DNA of 64,000 nt from CAVOGJ01 sp963700865 (GTDB taxonomy: Bacteria; Planctomycetota; Planctomycetia; Pirellulales; Pirellulaceae). Positions 48,456 through 60,944 of the stretch are shown in pieces. The stretch spans positions 124,001-188,000 of the forward strand of contig CAVOZC010000017.1 of assembly GCA_963700865.1 (NCBI GenBank). Reading direction: 5' to 3'. The notes below the pieces were generated by a model, which was given only the letters and a program-made list of their open reading frames with translations, made no database searches and was not told the origin of the DNA. Every line of letters starts with the position of its first letter. Within the stretch, counting starts at the first letter, position 1. Made by a program: the position numbers and the translations under genes.

Positions 48456-49199
48456 ATGGGACGAGTGGCAGGAAAGACGGCGCTGGTCACGGGCGGTTCG
48501 CGAGGGATTGGGCGGGCGATTGCCGTGGAATTGGCCCGCGAGGGTGCGAAGGTGGCAATTAACTTCGCGCACAGTGAAGCCAAGGCACAGGAGGTCGCGG
48601 ACGAGATCAAGGGGCTGGGAGGCACGTGCCTGCTGGCGCAAGCCAATCTGGCGGATCCCAAGGAGGCGCGGGCCATGGTGGAGAAGGTGGCCAAAGAATT
48701 CACGCACTTGGATGTGCTGGTCAACAATGCGGGCATTACGCGGGACTCGCTGTTGCCCAGGATGACCGACCAGCAGTGGGTCGACGTGATTCAGACCAAT
48801 CTTAATGGCTGCTTCTTCTGCACTTCGGCCGCCATTCCCTTCATGACGGCGCAAAGCTACGGCCGCATCATCAATATCAGTTCCATGAACGGTCAGGTGC
48901 CGGCGATCGGGCAGGCCAACTATAGCGCTAGCAAAGGCGGCATTATCGCTTTTACCCGGACCGCGGCGGCGGAACTGGTGCACTCGGGGATTACGGTCAA
49001 TACCGTTTCTCCCGGCTACACAGAAACCGATATGTTTGCTGCCGTCCCCCCTGCCCTGCAGACGAAGATTAAGGGTGGCATTCCGATGGGACGGTTTGCC
49101 CATCCCGAGGAAATTGCGAAAGCGGTCATTTTTCTGGTCGCCGATGGCGACTACATCACGGGACAACAAATTAACGTCAACGGTGGTGCCTTTATGTAA
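48456..49199 (+). CDS. phaB: 3-oxoacyl/acetoacetyl-CoA reductase (SDR family)
   Basis: 247 aa short-chain dehydrogenase. Cofactor motif TGGSRGIGRAIAVEL and NNAG at VLVNNAGITRDSLL; catalytic Ser in INISSMNGQ and the Tyr-x-x-x-Lys in YSASKGG. It ends in TGQQINVNGG. It reduces 3-ketoacyl-CoA to the (R)-3-hydroxyacyl-CoA used by the polymerase. It lies between phaA and the PhaE-like gene. Confidence 0.93.
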   Translation: MGRVAGKTALVTGGSRGIGRAIAVELAREGAKVAINFAHSEAKAQEVADEIKGLGGTCLLAQANLADPKEARAMVEKVAKEFTHLDVLVNNAGITRDSLLPRMTDQQWVDVIQTNLNGCFFCTSAAIPFMTAQSYGRIINISSMNGQVPAIGQANYSASKGGIIAFTRTAAAELVHSGITVNTVSPGYTETDMFAAVPPALQTKIKGGIPMGRFAHPEEIAKAVIFLVADGDYITGQQINVNGGAFM

Positions 49200-49433
49200 T
49201 CCGCAGCGCGCCCTTTGGAGCGCGCCCTTCGTACGGGCCGCGGCGCGGTGGAGTTCTCGCCGCGCGGCGGACGGCAGGCATGGCTTGCTTGATGGCAATC
49301 TGCGCCCGCCACGTTTGCGATGGGTGTACGACACCGAACGGCCGATTCGTCGAGGCGGGCAGGCAGCATGTGCTACGTTTTTCATGAGACGCGATGGCTC
49401 GACGCATCGACTTAGACTGGAAAGAGGCCTGGC

Positions 49434-49787
49434 ATGACACAAAAAAATGGTGAATTCAACCCCTTTGATCCCACCGGCATGCTGAAAGGCATGCGGGACG
49501 CCAACATGGACGCCTGGGCGAAAATGATGGTGGATTTTGTCAGCACCGACGCTTATGCCGAGTCGACGGGAGCCATGCTGGATGCGTGGCTGGTGACCTC
49601 CGGCCCCTTTCGCAAGGCCCTGGAAGATGGCATGGCCAAGACGTTGGCATCCCTGAATCTGCCCACCCGAGATGACGTGACGCACCTCGCCGAACGTTTC
49701 ACCAACATTGAGATGCGACTGGACGACCTCGACGCCAAGTTGGACGAGATGGCTCGACCGGCGCACAGCGGAGATCACCAATCATGA
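49434..49787 (+). CDS. PhaE/PhaR-like accessory subunit of PHA synthase
   Basis: 117 aa, largely helical, with an amphipathic C-terminal coiled coil (RDDVTHLAERFTNIEMRLDDLDAKLDEMA) like PhaE and phasins. It overlaps phaC in an ATGA. Class III and IV synthases need such a small partner, and the position directly before phaC supports that role. Similarity beyond the coiled coil cannot be judged by eye. Confidence 0.75.
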   Translation: MTQKNGEFNPFDPTGMLKGMRDANMDAWAKMMVDFVSTDAYAESTGAMLDAWLVTSGPFRKALEDGMAKTLASLNLPTRDDVTHLAERFTNIEMRLDDLDAKLDEMARPAHSGDHQS

Positions 49788-50890
49788 ACGACGCGGCCCC
49801 CACCCCCGAGGCACCCTCCATAGTGCCGACGTTTCTGGACCTGTGCGCTGGCTGGCACAAGGCGGCGGAGAACATGGAGAAGTTCCATCGGTTGTTGACG
49901 ACCGATGCCAAGGTCGCCCAGACGCCCAAGGAACTGGTCTGGACGCTCAACAAGGCCAAGCTGTATCGCTTCATCCCCGTGGTCCCGGAATCCGAGCGGA
50001 AGCGGGTGCCGCTGTTGATGGTGTTCGCCATCATGAACCGGCCCCACGTACTCGACCTTCGCCCCGGACATAGCTTCGCCGAGTACATGTTGCGGCATGG
50101 CTATGACCTGTATCTGCTCGATTGGGGCGCACCCGGTCCGGAAGACAAGGATCTGACTTTCGACGACTACACGCTGGAGTACCTGCCTCGAGTCGTGCGT
50201 AAACTGAAGAAGGTGGCGGGCTCGGACGAGTTCAGTATGCTGGGCTGGTGCCTGGGCGCCCTGATCAGCACGATGTACGCGGCATTGCGACCGGATGACG
50301 GCCTGAAGAACCTGGTGCTGCTCACGGCACCCCTTGATTTTGCGGACAAAACCGCAGGCGGTTTTAGCCGCTGGTCGAGCAATCCGGCCTTCAATGCCGA
50401 CATTATCGCCGAGAAATTCGGCAACGTGCCGGGCGAGATGATCGATAGTGGAGCGAAAATGCTCAAACCGATCGAAAACTACTTCGGCAGTTACACGATG
50501 CTGTGGGACCGCATCGAAGAACCGGGCACCGTGGAAGCCTGGCACGCGATGAATACGTGGGTCCGCGACATCATTCCCATGGCGGGCGCGACATATCGAC
50601 AATTGATCAACGAGCTGTACAAGGAAAATCGCCTGATGGAAGGCAAGATGAAGCTCCGCGGCGAGTTGATCGAATTGAACAAGTTACGTGCCAATGTCAT
50701 GAACGTGATTGCTGAAGCGGATCACATTACGCCGCCTTGCCAGTCCGAGCGGATCATGGATTTGATCGGCAGCCAGGATAAGGAAATCTTCCGCGTCCGC
50801 GGAGGACATATCGGGATCATGGCGGGCCGTGGAGCGGAAAAGAACACCTGGCCCCACATCGAAGCCTGGTTGGCAGCCCGCTCGGATTAA
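49784..50890 (+). CDS. phaC: PHA synthase, class III type
   Basis: 368 aa, the short length of class III synthases. An alpha/beta-hydrolase fold with nucleophile Cys156 in FSMLGWCLGAL, Asp in EADHITPP and His in RGGHIGIMAG. It joins (R)-3-hydroxyacyl-CoA units into polyester granules. It is coupled to the PhaE-like gene. Confidence 0.93.
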   Translation: MNDAAPTPEAPSIVPTFLDLCAGWHKAAENMEKFHRLLTTDAKVAQTPKELVWTLNKAKLYRFIPVVPESERKRVPLLMVFAIMNRPHVLDLRPGHSFAEYMLRHGYDLYLLDWGAPGPEDKDLTFDDYTLEYLPRVVRKLKKVAGSDEFSMLGWCLGALISTMYAALRPDDGLKNLVLLTAPLDFADKTAGGFSRWSSNPAFNADIIAEKFGNVPGEMIDSGAKMLKPIENYFGSYTMLWDRIEEPGTVEAWHAMNTWVRDIIPMAGATYRQLINELYKENRLMEGKMKLRGELIELNKLRANVMNVIAEADHITPPCQSERIMDLIGSQDKEIFRVRGGHIGIMAGRGAEKNTWPHIEAWLAARSD

Positions 50891-50896
50891 GAGGCT

Positions 50897-52494
50897 ATGA
50901 CGGCAACATGGGACTTTCTGCTGGACGAGTCGGCACTCGCGGCCGTGCTGCCGGCGGAATTCGTGCATTTCGCCCGTCCCATTCGGGACGGGCTGAGCTT
51001 ATTCCTGAGCGGACTGCCCCGTGACCGTCAAGCGGCCATCCTGCGAGCCCAGGCTGGCTTGCCAGCCACCGCCGGTTTCTCGCAGCGGATCGGACTGCTG
51101 GCGCAATCCTCGCCCGTCCTGCAGAAGCTGGGCCAGATCCTGGCCCGCGAGCAGCGACTGGCACTCGAATTGCGCGTTCACCTGCGGGCCCTCGAATCGC
51201 TGCCCCCCTCCGTTCCCCTGGAATCGATCCAACAGACGTTGGCGACGGAATTGGGCTCGTTGAGCGCGCGGGGCATCACGCTCCTCCCCCCCGCGATCGC
51301 CGAGGCGAGTGTGGCGGTGGTGATTCCCTTCCGGCAAGACGACCACGGACTGGGACCCAGCGGGGCCCGAAGGGGTCTTCAAGGTCCTCAAACCGGACAT
51401 CGAAGAACAGCTTGAGCAGGAACTGGTTCTGCTGGAACGCGTCGGTGAACACCTGGATGACCGCTGTGAGGAACTGGGCATTCCCCACCTCGATTATCAA
51501 GAATCGTTCCAACAAGTGCGGAACAAGCTCTCCGAAGAGGTGGAGCTGAAGCATGAACAACGGCACTTGATCCAGGCAGCCGAGTATTTCGCCGACGAAC
51601 CGCGGGTTCATATCCCTGCGCTGCTTGACCATTGCACGTCGCGGGTGACCTCCATGGAGCGGCTGTTCGGCACGCAAAGTCACCGACCACTGTCTGGAAG
51701 GTCCTCGCCGCAAGCGACGATTGGCCAAGCTGATCGCCAAGTCGCTGATCGCCAAGCCGGTTTTTTCTCAGTCCAGCCACGCTCTGTTTCACAGCGATCC
51801 GCACGCCGGCAACCTGTTCCTGACCCAGGACGAACGTCTGGGTATCCTCGATTGGAGCCTGGTAGGCTCGCTGGGGGTCCCCGAACGCGTGGCCATCGTA
51901 CAGATCCTGCTGGGTGCGATGACGCTTGACACCCAACGCATCGTCACGGTCCTGGCAGGGCTGGCGGATGCACAACGCTGGGACGCGGTGGCGACCGAAG
52001 GCGTGGTGCAACATTGGATCCAACGCGTACGCCGCGGCCAGTTTCCCGGCCTGCGATGGCTGATGGGCATGCTGGACGACGCGGTCCAGACGGCGCGGCT
52101 GCGAGTGAGCGTGGATTTGATGCTCTTCCGTAAGTCGCTCCATACGCTCGAGGGGGTGGTCGCCGAGGTCGGAGAACGCAGCGGTCAAATCGACAAGACG
52201 CTCAGCCTGGAATTTCTCCGCCACTTCGCGGAAGAATGGCCCCAGCGATGGGTCAAATGGCCCGCCTCTCGCGATTTCGCCACCCGACTCTCGAACCAGG
52301 ACTTGACCGACACGCTTGTCAGCTATCCCACCACCATGGCCCGCTTTTGGACGGGCCATGCCTTCGATATCCTGGAGGGGTGCGTGCGTCGCTGGGAAAC
52401 CCGCCTGAGGAGCGACGCTCCCACACCGTCGCCTCAGAACGGCGAAACGGCGGCCGGCAGCCATCCCGACGCCGTTCCCCTACCACAGGAGTGA
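50897..52494 (+). CDS. ABC1/UbiB-type kinase, two frameshifts
   Basis: About 530 aa when joined. The N-terminal SQRIGLLAQSSPVLQKLGQIL region is followed by the VAIK-like PEGVFKVLKPDIEEQLEQEL lysine, SRVTSMERLFG, HSDPHAGNLFLT and GILDWSLVGSL, the ABC1 kinase-like catalytic set. Extra bases near 51370 and 51687 give pieces ending at 51415, then 51388-51929 (partly), then 51721-52494. It starts 6 bp after phaC. The family supports quinone synthesis or other unknown roles; a link to PHA is only positional. Confidence 0.85.
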
Positions 52495-52496
52495 CC

Positions 52497-52928
52497 ATGA
52501 CTGTCAAATCCCTCAATCATATCGGCATTGCTGTCCGCTCCATTGACGATCAGCAGGCCTACTACCAACAGTCGTTGGGACTGGAGTTCGAAGGGCTGGA
52601 AGAGGTACCCAGTCAGAAAGTGCGGGTTGCCTTTTTTCGAGCCGGGGATGTCCGCATCGAGTTGCTGGAACCAACCCAGCCCGATAGCCCGGTCGCCAAG
52701 TTCCTGGAAAATCGGGGCGAAGGACTGCACCACATGGCCTTTACGGTGGAAGACATTCAGGCCCGCATTGATGAGTTAAAACAGTCGGGACTGCGCATGA
52801 TCGATGACACCCCACGCGGTGGCGCTCACCACATGCAGATTGCCTTCATGCACCCCAAGAGCACCTTCGGAGTCCTGACCGAATTGTGCGAACCCATGCC
52901 GGCCGGACAGGCCCCGGCGGAAAAATAA
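52497..52928 (+). CDS. mce: Methylmalonyl-CoA epimerase
   Basis: 143 aa from ATG 52497, preceded by CAGGAG; the longer frame runs into the kinase gene. Glyoxalase fold with metal-binding His in LNHIGIAV, His in GLHHMAFTVED and Glu in LTELCEP. It interconverts the R and S forms of methylmalonyl-CoA, linking the mutase with the decarboxylase. It begins the methylmalonyl-CoA gene run. Confidence 0.92.
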   Translation: MTVKSLNHIGIAVRSIDDQQAYYQQSLGLEFEGLEEVPSQKVRVAFFRAGDVRIELLEPTQPDSPVAKFLENRGEGLHHMAFTVEDIQARIDELKQSGLRMIDDTPRGGAHHMQIAFMHPKSTFGVLTELCEPMPAGQAPAEK

Positions 52929-52949
52929 TCACGGAATGCCGAGAGACGC

Positions 52950-55092
52950 ATGACGAAGACACTCCCCGACGAATTCTCGATCCGCGGTGATTTTCCGCCG
53001 GTCGCCTATGATGCTTGGCGGTCCCTGGTCGAGGAAGCCCTGCAAGGAGCCCCCTTCGAGCGAAAACTGGTCACGCACACCTACGAAGGGATCGATGTCC
53101 AGCCGCTTTACAGTCGTCGCGATGCGATCGGCGGAGACGATCCGCTCGGATTTCCGGGCTTCGCTCCTTACGTTCGCGGCGGACAACCGCTGGGGGCCGT
53201 GGTGGACGGTTGGGACCTGCGGCCCGAACACGCCCACCCCGATCTGACCGCCACCAACCGCGCTATCCTCGAGGACCTCGAAGGAGGCGCGTCCTCCCTG
53301 CTCCTCTACCTCGATGCGGCGGCCTGTCAGGGACGCGATCCGGACGAGAAGGAGGCTGCCGAACTGGCGGGCCAGGACGGCTTGATGGTGTACAGCGTGG
53401 ATGATCTCGATGCGGCCCTGGCCGGTGCCCATTTAAACATGATTGGCGTGGCCCTCGATGCCGGCGCCGCCTTCCTCCCCGCGGCGGCCATCCTGGTCGG
53501 CCTATGGGAGCGACGTGGCGTGGAGCCGGCCGAGGCGCGAGGCGCATTTAATGCCGATCCGCTAGGGACTTTGGCGCGACAAGGCCAACTGCCGCTTGAG
53601 CCATCCGCGGCGCTGACGCTGCTGGCCAACCTGGCTAGTTGGACCGTCGAGCATTACCCGCGGGTCACCGCCGTGGGTGTCAATACGGCCCCCTATCACG
53701 ATGCGGGTGCCACCGCGGCTCAAGATATCGCCTTCGGCGCGAGCACGGCGCTCGAGCTATCTGCGCGCCATGACGAGCGGCGGCTTGCACATCGATCAGG
53801 CCGCTCGACAAATCGTGTTTCGCATCGAGTTGGGCACGCATCACTTTTTGGCGCTCGCCAAACTGCGGGCGGCGCGCCAGGTCTGGTCGCGGATCGTCCA
53901 GGCGTGTGGCGGCTCCGAGGCTGCCGCCGCGATGCAAATTCATGCCCGCACCAGCCGCCGTGTCCTTACCCGCCGCGATCCGTATGTGAATCTGCTTCGC
54001 AACACGGTGGCTGTTTTCGCGGCAGGCGTGGGCGGCGCCAACGCCATTACTTCCGTGCCGTTCGACGCACTCACCGGGTTGCCGGACGAATTCAGTCGCC
54101 GTGTCGCCCGCAATACGGTCCTCGTCTTACAAGCCGAGGCGCATCTGCATCGAGTGATCGACCCGGCCGGCGGCAGCTGGTACCTCGATCGACTCACCGA
54201 AGAGCTGGCTGAAAAGGCCTGGGAGATCCTGCAGGCGGTCGAACGCCAAGGGGGCATGCTGGCGGCCTTGGAACAGGGCTGGGTGGCCAGCGAAATCGAC
54301 GCGGCCTACGCGCCCCGCGCCAAGGACATCGCCCGCCGTAAGGAGGGCATCACCGGCGTCAGCGAATTCCCCAATGTGAGCGAGCCGCGGGTGGCCCATC
54401 CAGCTCCCGATCCCGCAACGCTGCGGTCGACCGCGACGGCCCGCGTCCGCGCTGACTCGCCAGGAAGATATCGAGCTATCGGTGGCGGCAACTCCGGACA
54501 GTTGCACCGCGGACCTGGTGGCGGCCGCGACGGCCGGCGCCACCGTCGGACAGATGGCGCGGCGCTCCGCTTCCATGGAATTCCCGGTCCCGCCATCCCG
54601 CCGCTGGAGCCCAGGAGTTTTGCCGAACCGTTCGAGGAATTGCGGGACGCCAGCGACGCCTGGCAGGAATCGCATGGGCACCGTCCCCGCATCTTCCTCG
54701 CCAACATGGGACCCCTGGCCCACTTCACGGCGCGTGCTTCGTACTCCAAGAACTTCTTCGAGGCGGGTGGCTTTGAGGTGATCGGCGACGAAGGATTTGC
54801 CGACGCGGCCGACGCGGCGGCGACCTTCAAGAAAAGCGACGCCCGGATCGCGGTGATCTGCTCGTCGGACAAACTGTATCCCGAAATGGTGCCCCAAGTC
54901 GCACCGCAATTGAAGCAGGCCGGCGCCCGCACCGTGGTGCTGGCCGGTTTTCCCGGGGACCAGGCGCCCGCCTGGGAAGCCGCCGGAGTCGATCGATTTA
55001 TCTACATGAAATGCGATGTCCTGGAGACTCTCCGCGAACTCTTGCGGGAAGAGGGCGTCTGGCAGCCGCAGGAGGCCGCACACGATGAGTAA
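52950..55092 (+). CDS. mutA: Methylmalonyl-CoA mutase small (non-B12) subunit, three frameshifts
   Basis: About 714 aa joined. Mutase barrel motifs: THTYEGIDVQPLYSRRD, GGLHIDQAARQIVFRIELG, THHFLALAKLRAARQVW and RVIDPAGGSWYLDRLT. The C-terminal flavodoxin-like part (IFLANMGPLAHFTARASY ... FAAD-like strands) lacks the DxHxxG cobalamin His, as expected for the small subunit. The frame changes near 53755, and again at about 54455 and 54585, with the middle reading TPDSCTADLVAAATAGATV. It overlaps mutB by 8 bp. Confidence 0.88.
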
Positions 55093-57295
55093 GCAGAAGA
55101 TCCCCAACTTTGCCGATGTACCCCTTCGTGCCGATCGCCAGTCGCACGTCGGGCGCGATGCCTGGCTGGCCGCGATCCACGAATCGCCCGCAAAACTGGT
55201 CTGGCAGACCCCGGAGCAGATCGCGGTCCAGCCCCTTTACTCGGCAGCCGACCTGGAGGGGGTGGACCATCTCGATACGATGCCCGGCATGCCACCGTTT
55301 CTCCGCGGACCGTATGCGACCATGTATGTCGAACGCCCGTGGACCGTGCGGCAATATGCGGGCTTCTCGACCGCTAAGGACTCGAATGCCTTCTATCGGC
55401 GCAATCTGGCAGCGGGTCAGAAAGGCCTGAGTATCGCCTTTGATCTGGCCACCCATCGCGGCTACGATTCGGACCATCCGCGTGTCACCGGAGATGTCGG
55501 CATGGCCGGCGTCGCTATCGACAGCATCTACGACATGCGGACCTTGTTCGATGGCATTCCCCTCGATCGCATGAGCGTCTCGATGACCATGAATGGCGCG
55601 GTCTTGCCGGTGATGGCGCTCTACATCGTGGCCGCCGAGGAACAAGGCGTGCCGCCGGAACAACTGGCCGGCACGATCCAGAATGACATTCTAAAGGAGT
55701 TCATGGTCCGCAATACGTATATCTACCCGCCCGCTCCCAGCATCCGTATCATCGCGGATATTTTCGAGTTCACCAGCCAGCGGATGCCCAAGTTCAACAG
55801 CATCAGCATCAGCGGATATCACATGCAGGAGGCCGGAGCCACCGCCGACCTCGAGTTGGCCTACACCCTGGCCGATGGTCTGGAATATGTCCGCACCGGT
55901 CAACAAGCGGGACTGGCTGTCGACGCCTTCTGCCCGCGGTTGTCGTTCTTCTGGGCGATTGGCATGAATTACTTCATGGAGGTCGCCAAACTTCGCGCGG
56001 CGCGGATGATCTGGGCCAAGTTGATCAGAACCTTCGATCCGCGAAATCCGAAGAGTCTCTCCTTGCGGACGCACAGCCAGACGAGCGGTTGGAGTCTTAC
56101 GGCCCAGGACGTCTACAACAACGTGGTGCGTACCTGCCTGGAGGCCATGGCCGCCACGCACGGGCATACCCAGTCCCTGCATACCAACGCGCTCGATGAG
56201 GCGTTGGCGCTGCCTACCGATTTCTCGGCTCGCATTGCTCGGAACACACAGCTGTTCCTGCAGCAGGAGACCGATACCTGTGATGTCGTCGATCCGTGGG
56301 GCGGTAGCTACTACGTCGAACGCCTCACGCACGATCTGGCGAAGCGGGCGTGGAGCCACATCCTCGAAGTTGAGGAACTGGGCGGAATGACCGAGGCGAT
56401 CCAGGCGGGGATTCCCAAAATGCGAATTGAGGAAGCCTCGGCGAGAACCCAGGCACGTATCGATTCCGGACAGCAGACCGTGATTGGCGTGAACAAATAC
56501 CGCCCCACCGCCGAGGAAAAGCTAAACGTGCTGCACGTCGATAATACGGCGGTCCGCGAGTCGCAGATTGAAAGCCTGCGCCGCTTACGGGAAGAACGGG
56601 ATCAACCACTCGTGGACCAGTCTCTGCAGGCACTCACGGCGGCGGCGCGCGACAAAACAGGCAATCTGCTGGAACTGGCCGTCAACGCGGCTCGAGCCAA
56701 GGCGACCGTGGGCGAAATCAGTTCGGCATTGGAAGAGGTCTTTGGCCGCTACGAGGCCCCCGTGCAATCGGTGCGAGGCGTGTATGCGGCGGCGCTGGAA
56801 AACGACGACGCGACCGCCGAAGTTCGGCGCCTCGTGGCGCGGTTTGAACAGCTCGAAGGCCGCAGGCCTCGCATCCTGGTGGCCAAGATGGGACAGGATG
56901 GACACGACCGCGGACAAAAAGTGATTGCCAGCGCCTTCGCCGATCTGGGCTTTGATGTCGACATCGGTCCGCTCTTCCGCACTCCCGCCGAGACGGCTCG
57001 GCAGGCCGTGGAAAACGACGTACATATCGTGGGCGTCAGCTCCTTGGCGGCCGGTCATCTGACGCTCGTGCCCCAGTTGCGCGACGAACTTGCCGCGCTC
57101 GGGCGGCCCGACATGATGATCGTGGCCGGGGGCGTCATCCCTCCCGACGACCGCGATCGGTTGCTTGAAGCCGGCGCGGCGGCCGTCTTCGGCCCCGGCA
57201 CCGTCATCGGCGCCGCTGCCGTGCAGTTGGTCCGGGACCTCGCCGACCGCCTGGGACTGAACCTCGACGATGCGGCCACGGCAGCGGAAGCCTGA
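55085..57295 (+). CDS. mutB: Methylmalonyl-CoA mutase large, B12-binding subunit
   Basis: 736 aa from ATG 55085. Barrel motifs GPYATMYVERPWTVRQYAG, STAKDSNAFYRRNLA and FDLATHRGYDSDHPRV; near the C-terminus the cobalamin motif GQDGHDRGQKV (DxHxxG), then VGVSSLAAGHLTL and VAGGVIPP. It isomerises succinyl-CoA and (R)-methylmalonyl-CoA with adenosylcobalamin. It is free of frame breaks, unlike mutA. It is followed 3 bp later by the GTPase gene. Confidence 0.96.
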   Translation: MSKQKIPNFADVPLRADRQSHVGRDAWLAAIHESPAKLVWQTPEQIAVQPLYSAADLEGVDHLDTMPGMPPFLRGPYATMYVERPWTVRQYAGFSTAKDSNAFYRRNLAAGQKGLSIAFDLATHRGYDSDHPRVTGDVGMAGVAIDSIYDMRTLFDGIPLDRMSVSMTMNGAVLPVMALYIVAAEEQGVPPEQLAGTIQNDILKEFMVRNTYIYPPAPSIRIIADIFEFTSQRMPKFNSISISGYHMQEAGATADLELAYTLADGLEYVRTGQQAGLAVDAFCPRLSFFWAIGMNYFMEVAKLRAARMIWAKLIRTFDPRNPKSLSLRTHSQTSGWSLTAQDVYNNVVRTCLEAMAATHGHTQSLHTNALDEALALPTDFSARIARNTQLFLQQETDTCDVVDPWGGSYYVERLTHDLAKRAWSHILEVEELGGMTEAIQAGIPKMRIEEASARTQARIDSGQQTVIGVNKYRPTAEEKLNVLHVDNTAVRESQIESLRRLREERDQPLVDQSLQALTAAARDKTGNLLELAVNAARAKATVGEISSALEEVFGRYEAPVQSVRGVYAAALENDDATAEVRRLVARFEQLEGRRPRILVAKMGQDGHDRGQKVIASAFADLGFDVDIGPLFRTPAETARQAVENDVHIVGVSSLAAGHLTLVPQLRDELAALGRPDMMIVAGGVIPPDDRDRLLEAGAAAVFGPGTVIGAAAVQLVRDLADRLGLNLDDAATAAEA

Positions 57296-57298
57296 CCC

Positions 57299-58318
57299 GT
57301 GACGCGCATGACCCGCGAGACGCCCGGCCGCCGGGAGCTAACGCTGGACGAATACGATGTTGGCGTACGCAGCCGTGATATCGCCGTGCTGCCCCGCGCC
57401 TTGACGCTGATCGAATCCAACCTGGCACGCCATCAACGACAGGCCGAGGCCCTGATCACGCGACTGCTGCCTTTCACCGGACAGGCGATGCGGGTGGGGA
57501 TCACGGGCGCACCCGGTGTGGGAAAGAGCACATTTATCGAGGCCGTCGGGCTGCATCTGGTTCGCGGAGGGCCACCGCGTGGCGGTGCTCGCCGTCGATC
57601 CCTCCAGCGGCATCAGCGGAGGCAGTATCCTCGGCGATAAGACGCGGATGACCCGGTTATCGGCCGAGCCGCAGGCGTTCATTCGCCCCTCCCCCTCGGC
57701 GGGAACCCTGGGCGGCGTCGCCCGCAAGACACGCGAGAGCATGTTGCTGTGCGAAGCCGCTGGTTTCGATATCGTGCTGGTGGAAACGGTCGGCGTGGGG
57801 CAATCGGAGACCATGGTGGCGGACATGACCGATTGCTTCCTGGCGCTCATGCTGCCCGGCGCCGGGGATGAGTTGCAGGGAATCAAACGCGGTTTGCTGG
57901 AGCTGGTGGACGTGATTGCCGTCAATAAGGCCGATGGCGCCACCCGCACCGCGGCGGAATTGGCAGCGCGCCAGTTTGAGATGGCGCTCGGTTCCCTGCT
58001 CGGCCGGCACGGCAGTATTCCCACGGTCATGACCTGCAGCGCCCTGCATCACGAGCATGTGGCGACGGTCTGGAACGCGATCGCAAAACATTACGAACGA
58101 CTGCGACTGAGCGGCGAACTGATCGACCGGCGGCGGCGCAAGGCGTGCGCTGGCTGTGGAGTACGGTCGACGACCGCCTCAGGCATGCGGTCCGCGATCA
58201 TCCCCAAGTGCGTGCGATCCGGCACAAATTGGAATCGGCGGTATTGGCGGGCAACTTGCATCCGGAAGTTGCCGCGCGGCAAATCCTCGAGGCCTTTGGC
58301 TGGCAGGACGCTGATTGA
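57299..58318 (+). CDS. meaB: MeaB/ArgK-type GTPase chaperone of methylmalonyl-CoA mutase, two frameshifts
   Basis: About 340 aa. Walker A GITGAPGVGKSTFIE, then DPSSGISGGSILGDKTRM, VETVGVGQSETMVADM and NKADG. The frame breaks near 57565 (extra G before EGHRVAVLAVDP) and near 58135, after which the conserved tail VRWLWSTVDDRLRHAV ... LEAFGWQDAD ends at TGA 58316-58318. It guards the mutase and helps reload cobalamin. GTG 57299 and ATG 57308 are both possible starts. Confidence 0.9.
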
Positions 58319-58531
58319 ATGAGTGGCAGGCAAAAATCACGAGGAAACACCCGCGGGGACGCCGCCAGTCACCGACGGGGCACCTTATCATGCCCAGCCA
58401 GGCCGGCAGGTGGCCGGTGGGCCCCCGTTGTTTTTTCGGCTGCCAGTCGTCATAACGCTGACGGGCGCCGATTTACGAAGGAAATCCAAGCGATATAACT
58501 TTCTCAGGCCGCGGGAGAATTGATTCACGCC

Positions 58532-60049
<1,518 letters not shown>

Positions 60050-60085
60050 GACGCGTCCACCCAAGAAACATGGATTGATTCCCCT

Positions 60086-60487
60086 ATGAAAAAGCTACGC
60101 ATCACGATCGGCAACAAGTCGTTACGATGTCACGGTTGAGGACTTGACCGAGGACGACTCCTACCAGAGTCACCAACGTGCCGACGGCTCCCCCCTGCCG
60201 CCACGTCCGCCCTGCCCGCCGCCTCAGCCCCGGCGAGCGCCCAACGGCGCGGCCCCCCTTGCCGATCGACGCCGGCGCCGTGACCAGTCCCATGGCCGGG
60301 CGTCATCAAGGCGGTGCTGGTCAAGGCGGGCGACGCCGTCAAACAAGGCGCAGCCGCTGGTCATTCTGGAGGCGATGAAAATGGAGAATCAGATCACGGC
60401 TCCCATGGCCGGCACGGTGCAAAAGGTTCGACGTTAAGGAAGGCGACTCGGTGCAGGAAGTCGCACGTACTGGTCGTGCTGGAGTGA
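60086..60487 (+). CDS. mmdC: Biotin carboxyl carrier subunit, several frameshifts
   Basis: The reading is scattered over frames, but the parts are clear: MKKLRITIGNKS then DVTVEDL at the start, a Pro/Ala linker, and the biotinyl domain with LVILEAMKMENQITAPMAGT, whose EAMKMEN Lys carries biotin. The stop is TGA 60485-60487. At least four single-base breaks (first near 60123, extra T) are needed to give about 134 aa. It carries the carboxyl group from the transferase to the membrane subunit. Confidence 0.72.
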
Positions 60488-60493
60488 GCCAAC

Positions 60494-60888
60494 ATGCTCT
60501 GGGCTCAACAGTGACGTGCAGCCGCTGCTTCGAATTCACGCTGGCTCCGCTGTTCGAGGAATACGGCATCCCACTTGGCCGTGATGGGCATGCTGGTCGT
60601 CTTTATCGCCCTCTCGCTGATCATCGTTTTTCATCAACCTGCTGCCCCGCATCTTGCCGGCAGTCATGTCGCGGCCAAGCAAACGGCGACTTCGCATTTG
60701 CTGATCGACGAGCGATCAATTGTCCGATGAAACGGTGGCCGTGATCGCGGCGGCCGTGGCGGCCACGATGGGCCAGCCGCATCGGATCGTCAAAATCACG
60801 CGGTCTGACGCCCGCGGATCTTGGCTGGTCGCTCGAAGGACGCATGCAGCACCACCAGTCACACCGCATTCAACGCCGAACACGTTAA
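60494..60888 (+). CDS. OadG-like small membrane subunit of the decarboxylase, frameshifted
   Basis: A single membrane helix is readable, LAVMGMLVVFIALSLIIVF, preceded by FTLAPLFEEYGIP in another frame. Then come INLLPRILP, the helix-rich VAVIAAAVAATMG and a tail WSLEGRMQHHQSHRI, as in OadG/MmdD subunits. Two or more frame breaks are needed, and the start ATG 60494 is a best guess. OadG-type subunits hold the complex together. Confidence 0.6.
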
Positions 60889-60944
60889 GTGCGCGAGCCC
60901 GACATGCGTTCCTGAACGTTTCCCAGCAAGAACAGGAGAGTCGC

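Noticed and set aside
47871..49781. 636-codon open frame on the minus strand across phaA, phaB and the phaE-like gene
   Set aside because: It is the antisense of three well-supported genes, has no family motifs, and is open only because of the GC bias at third positions.
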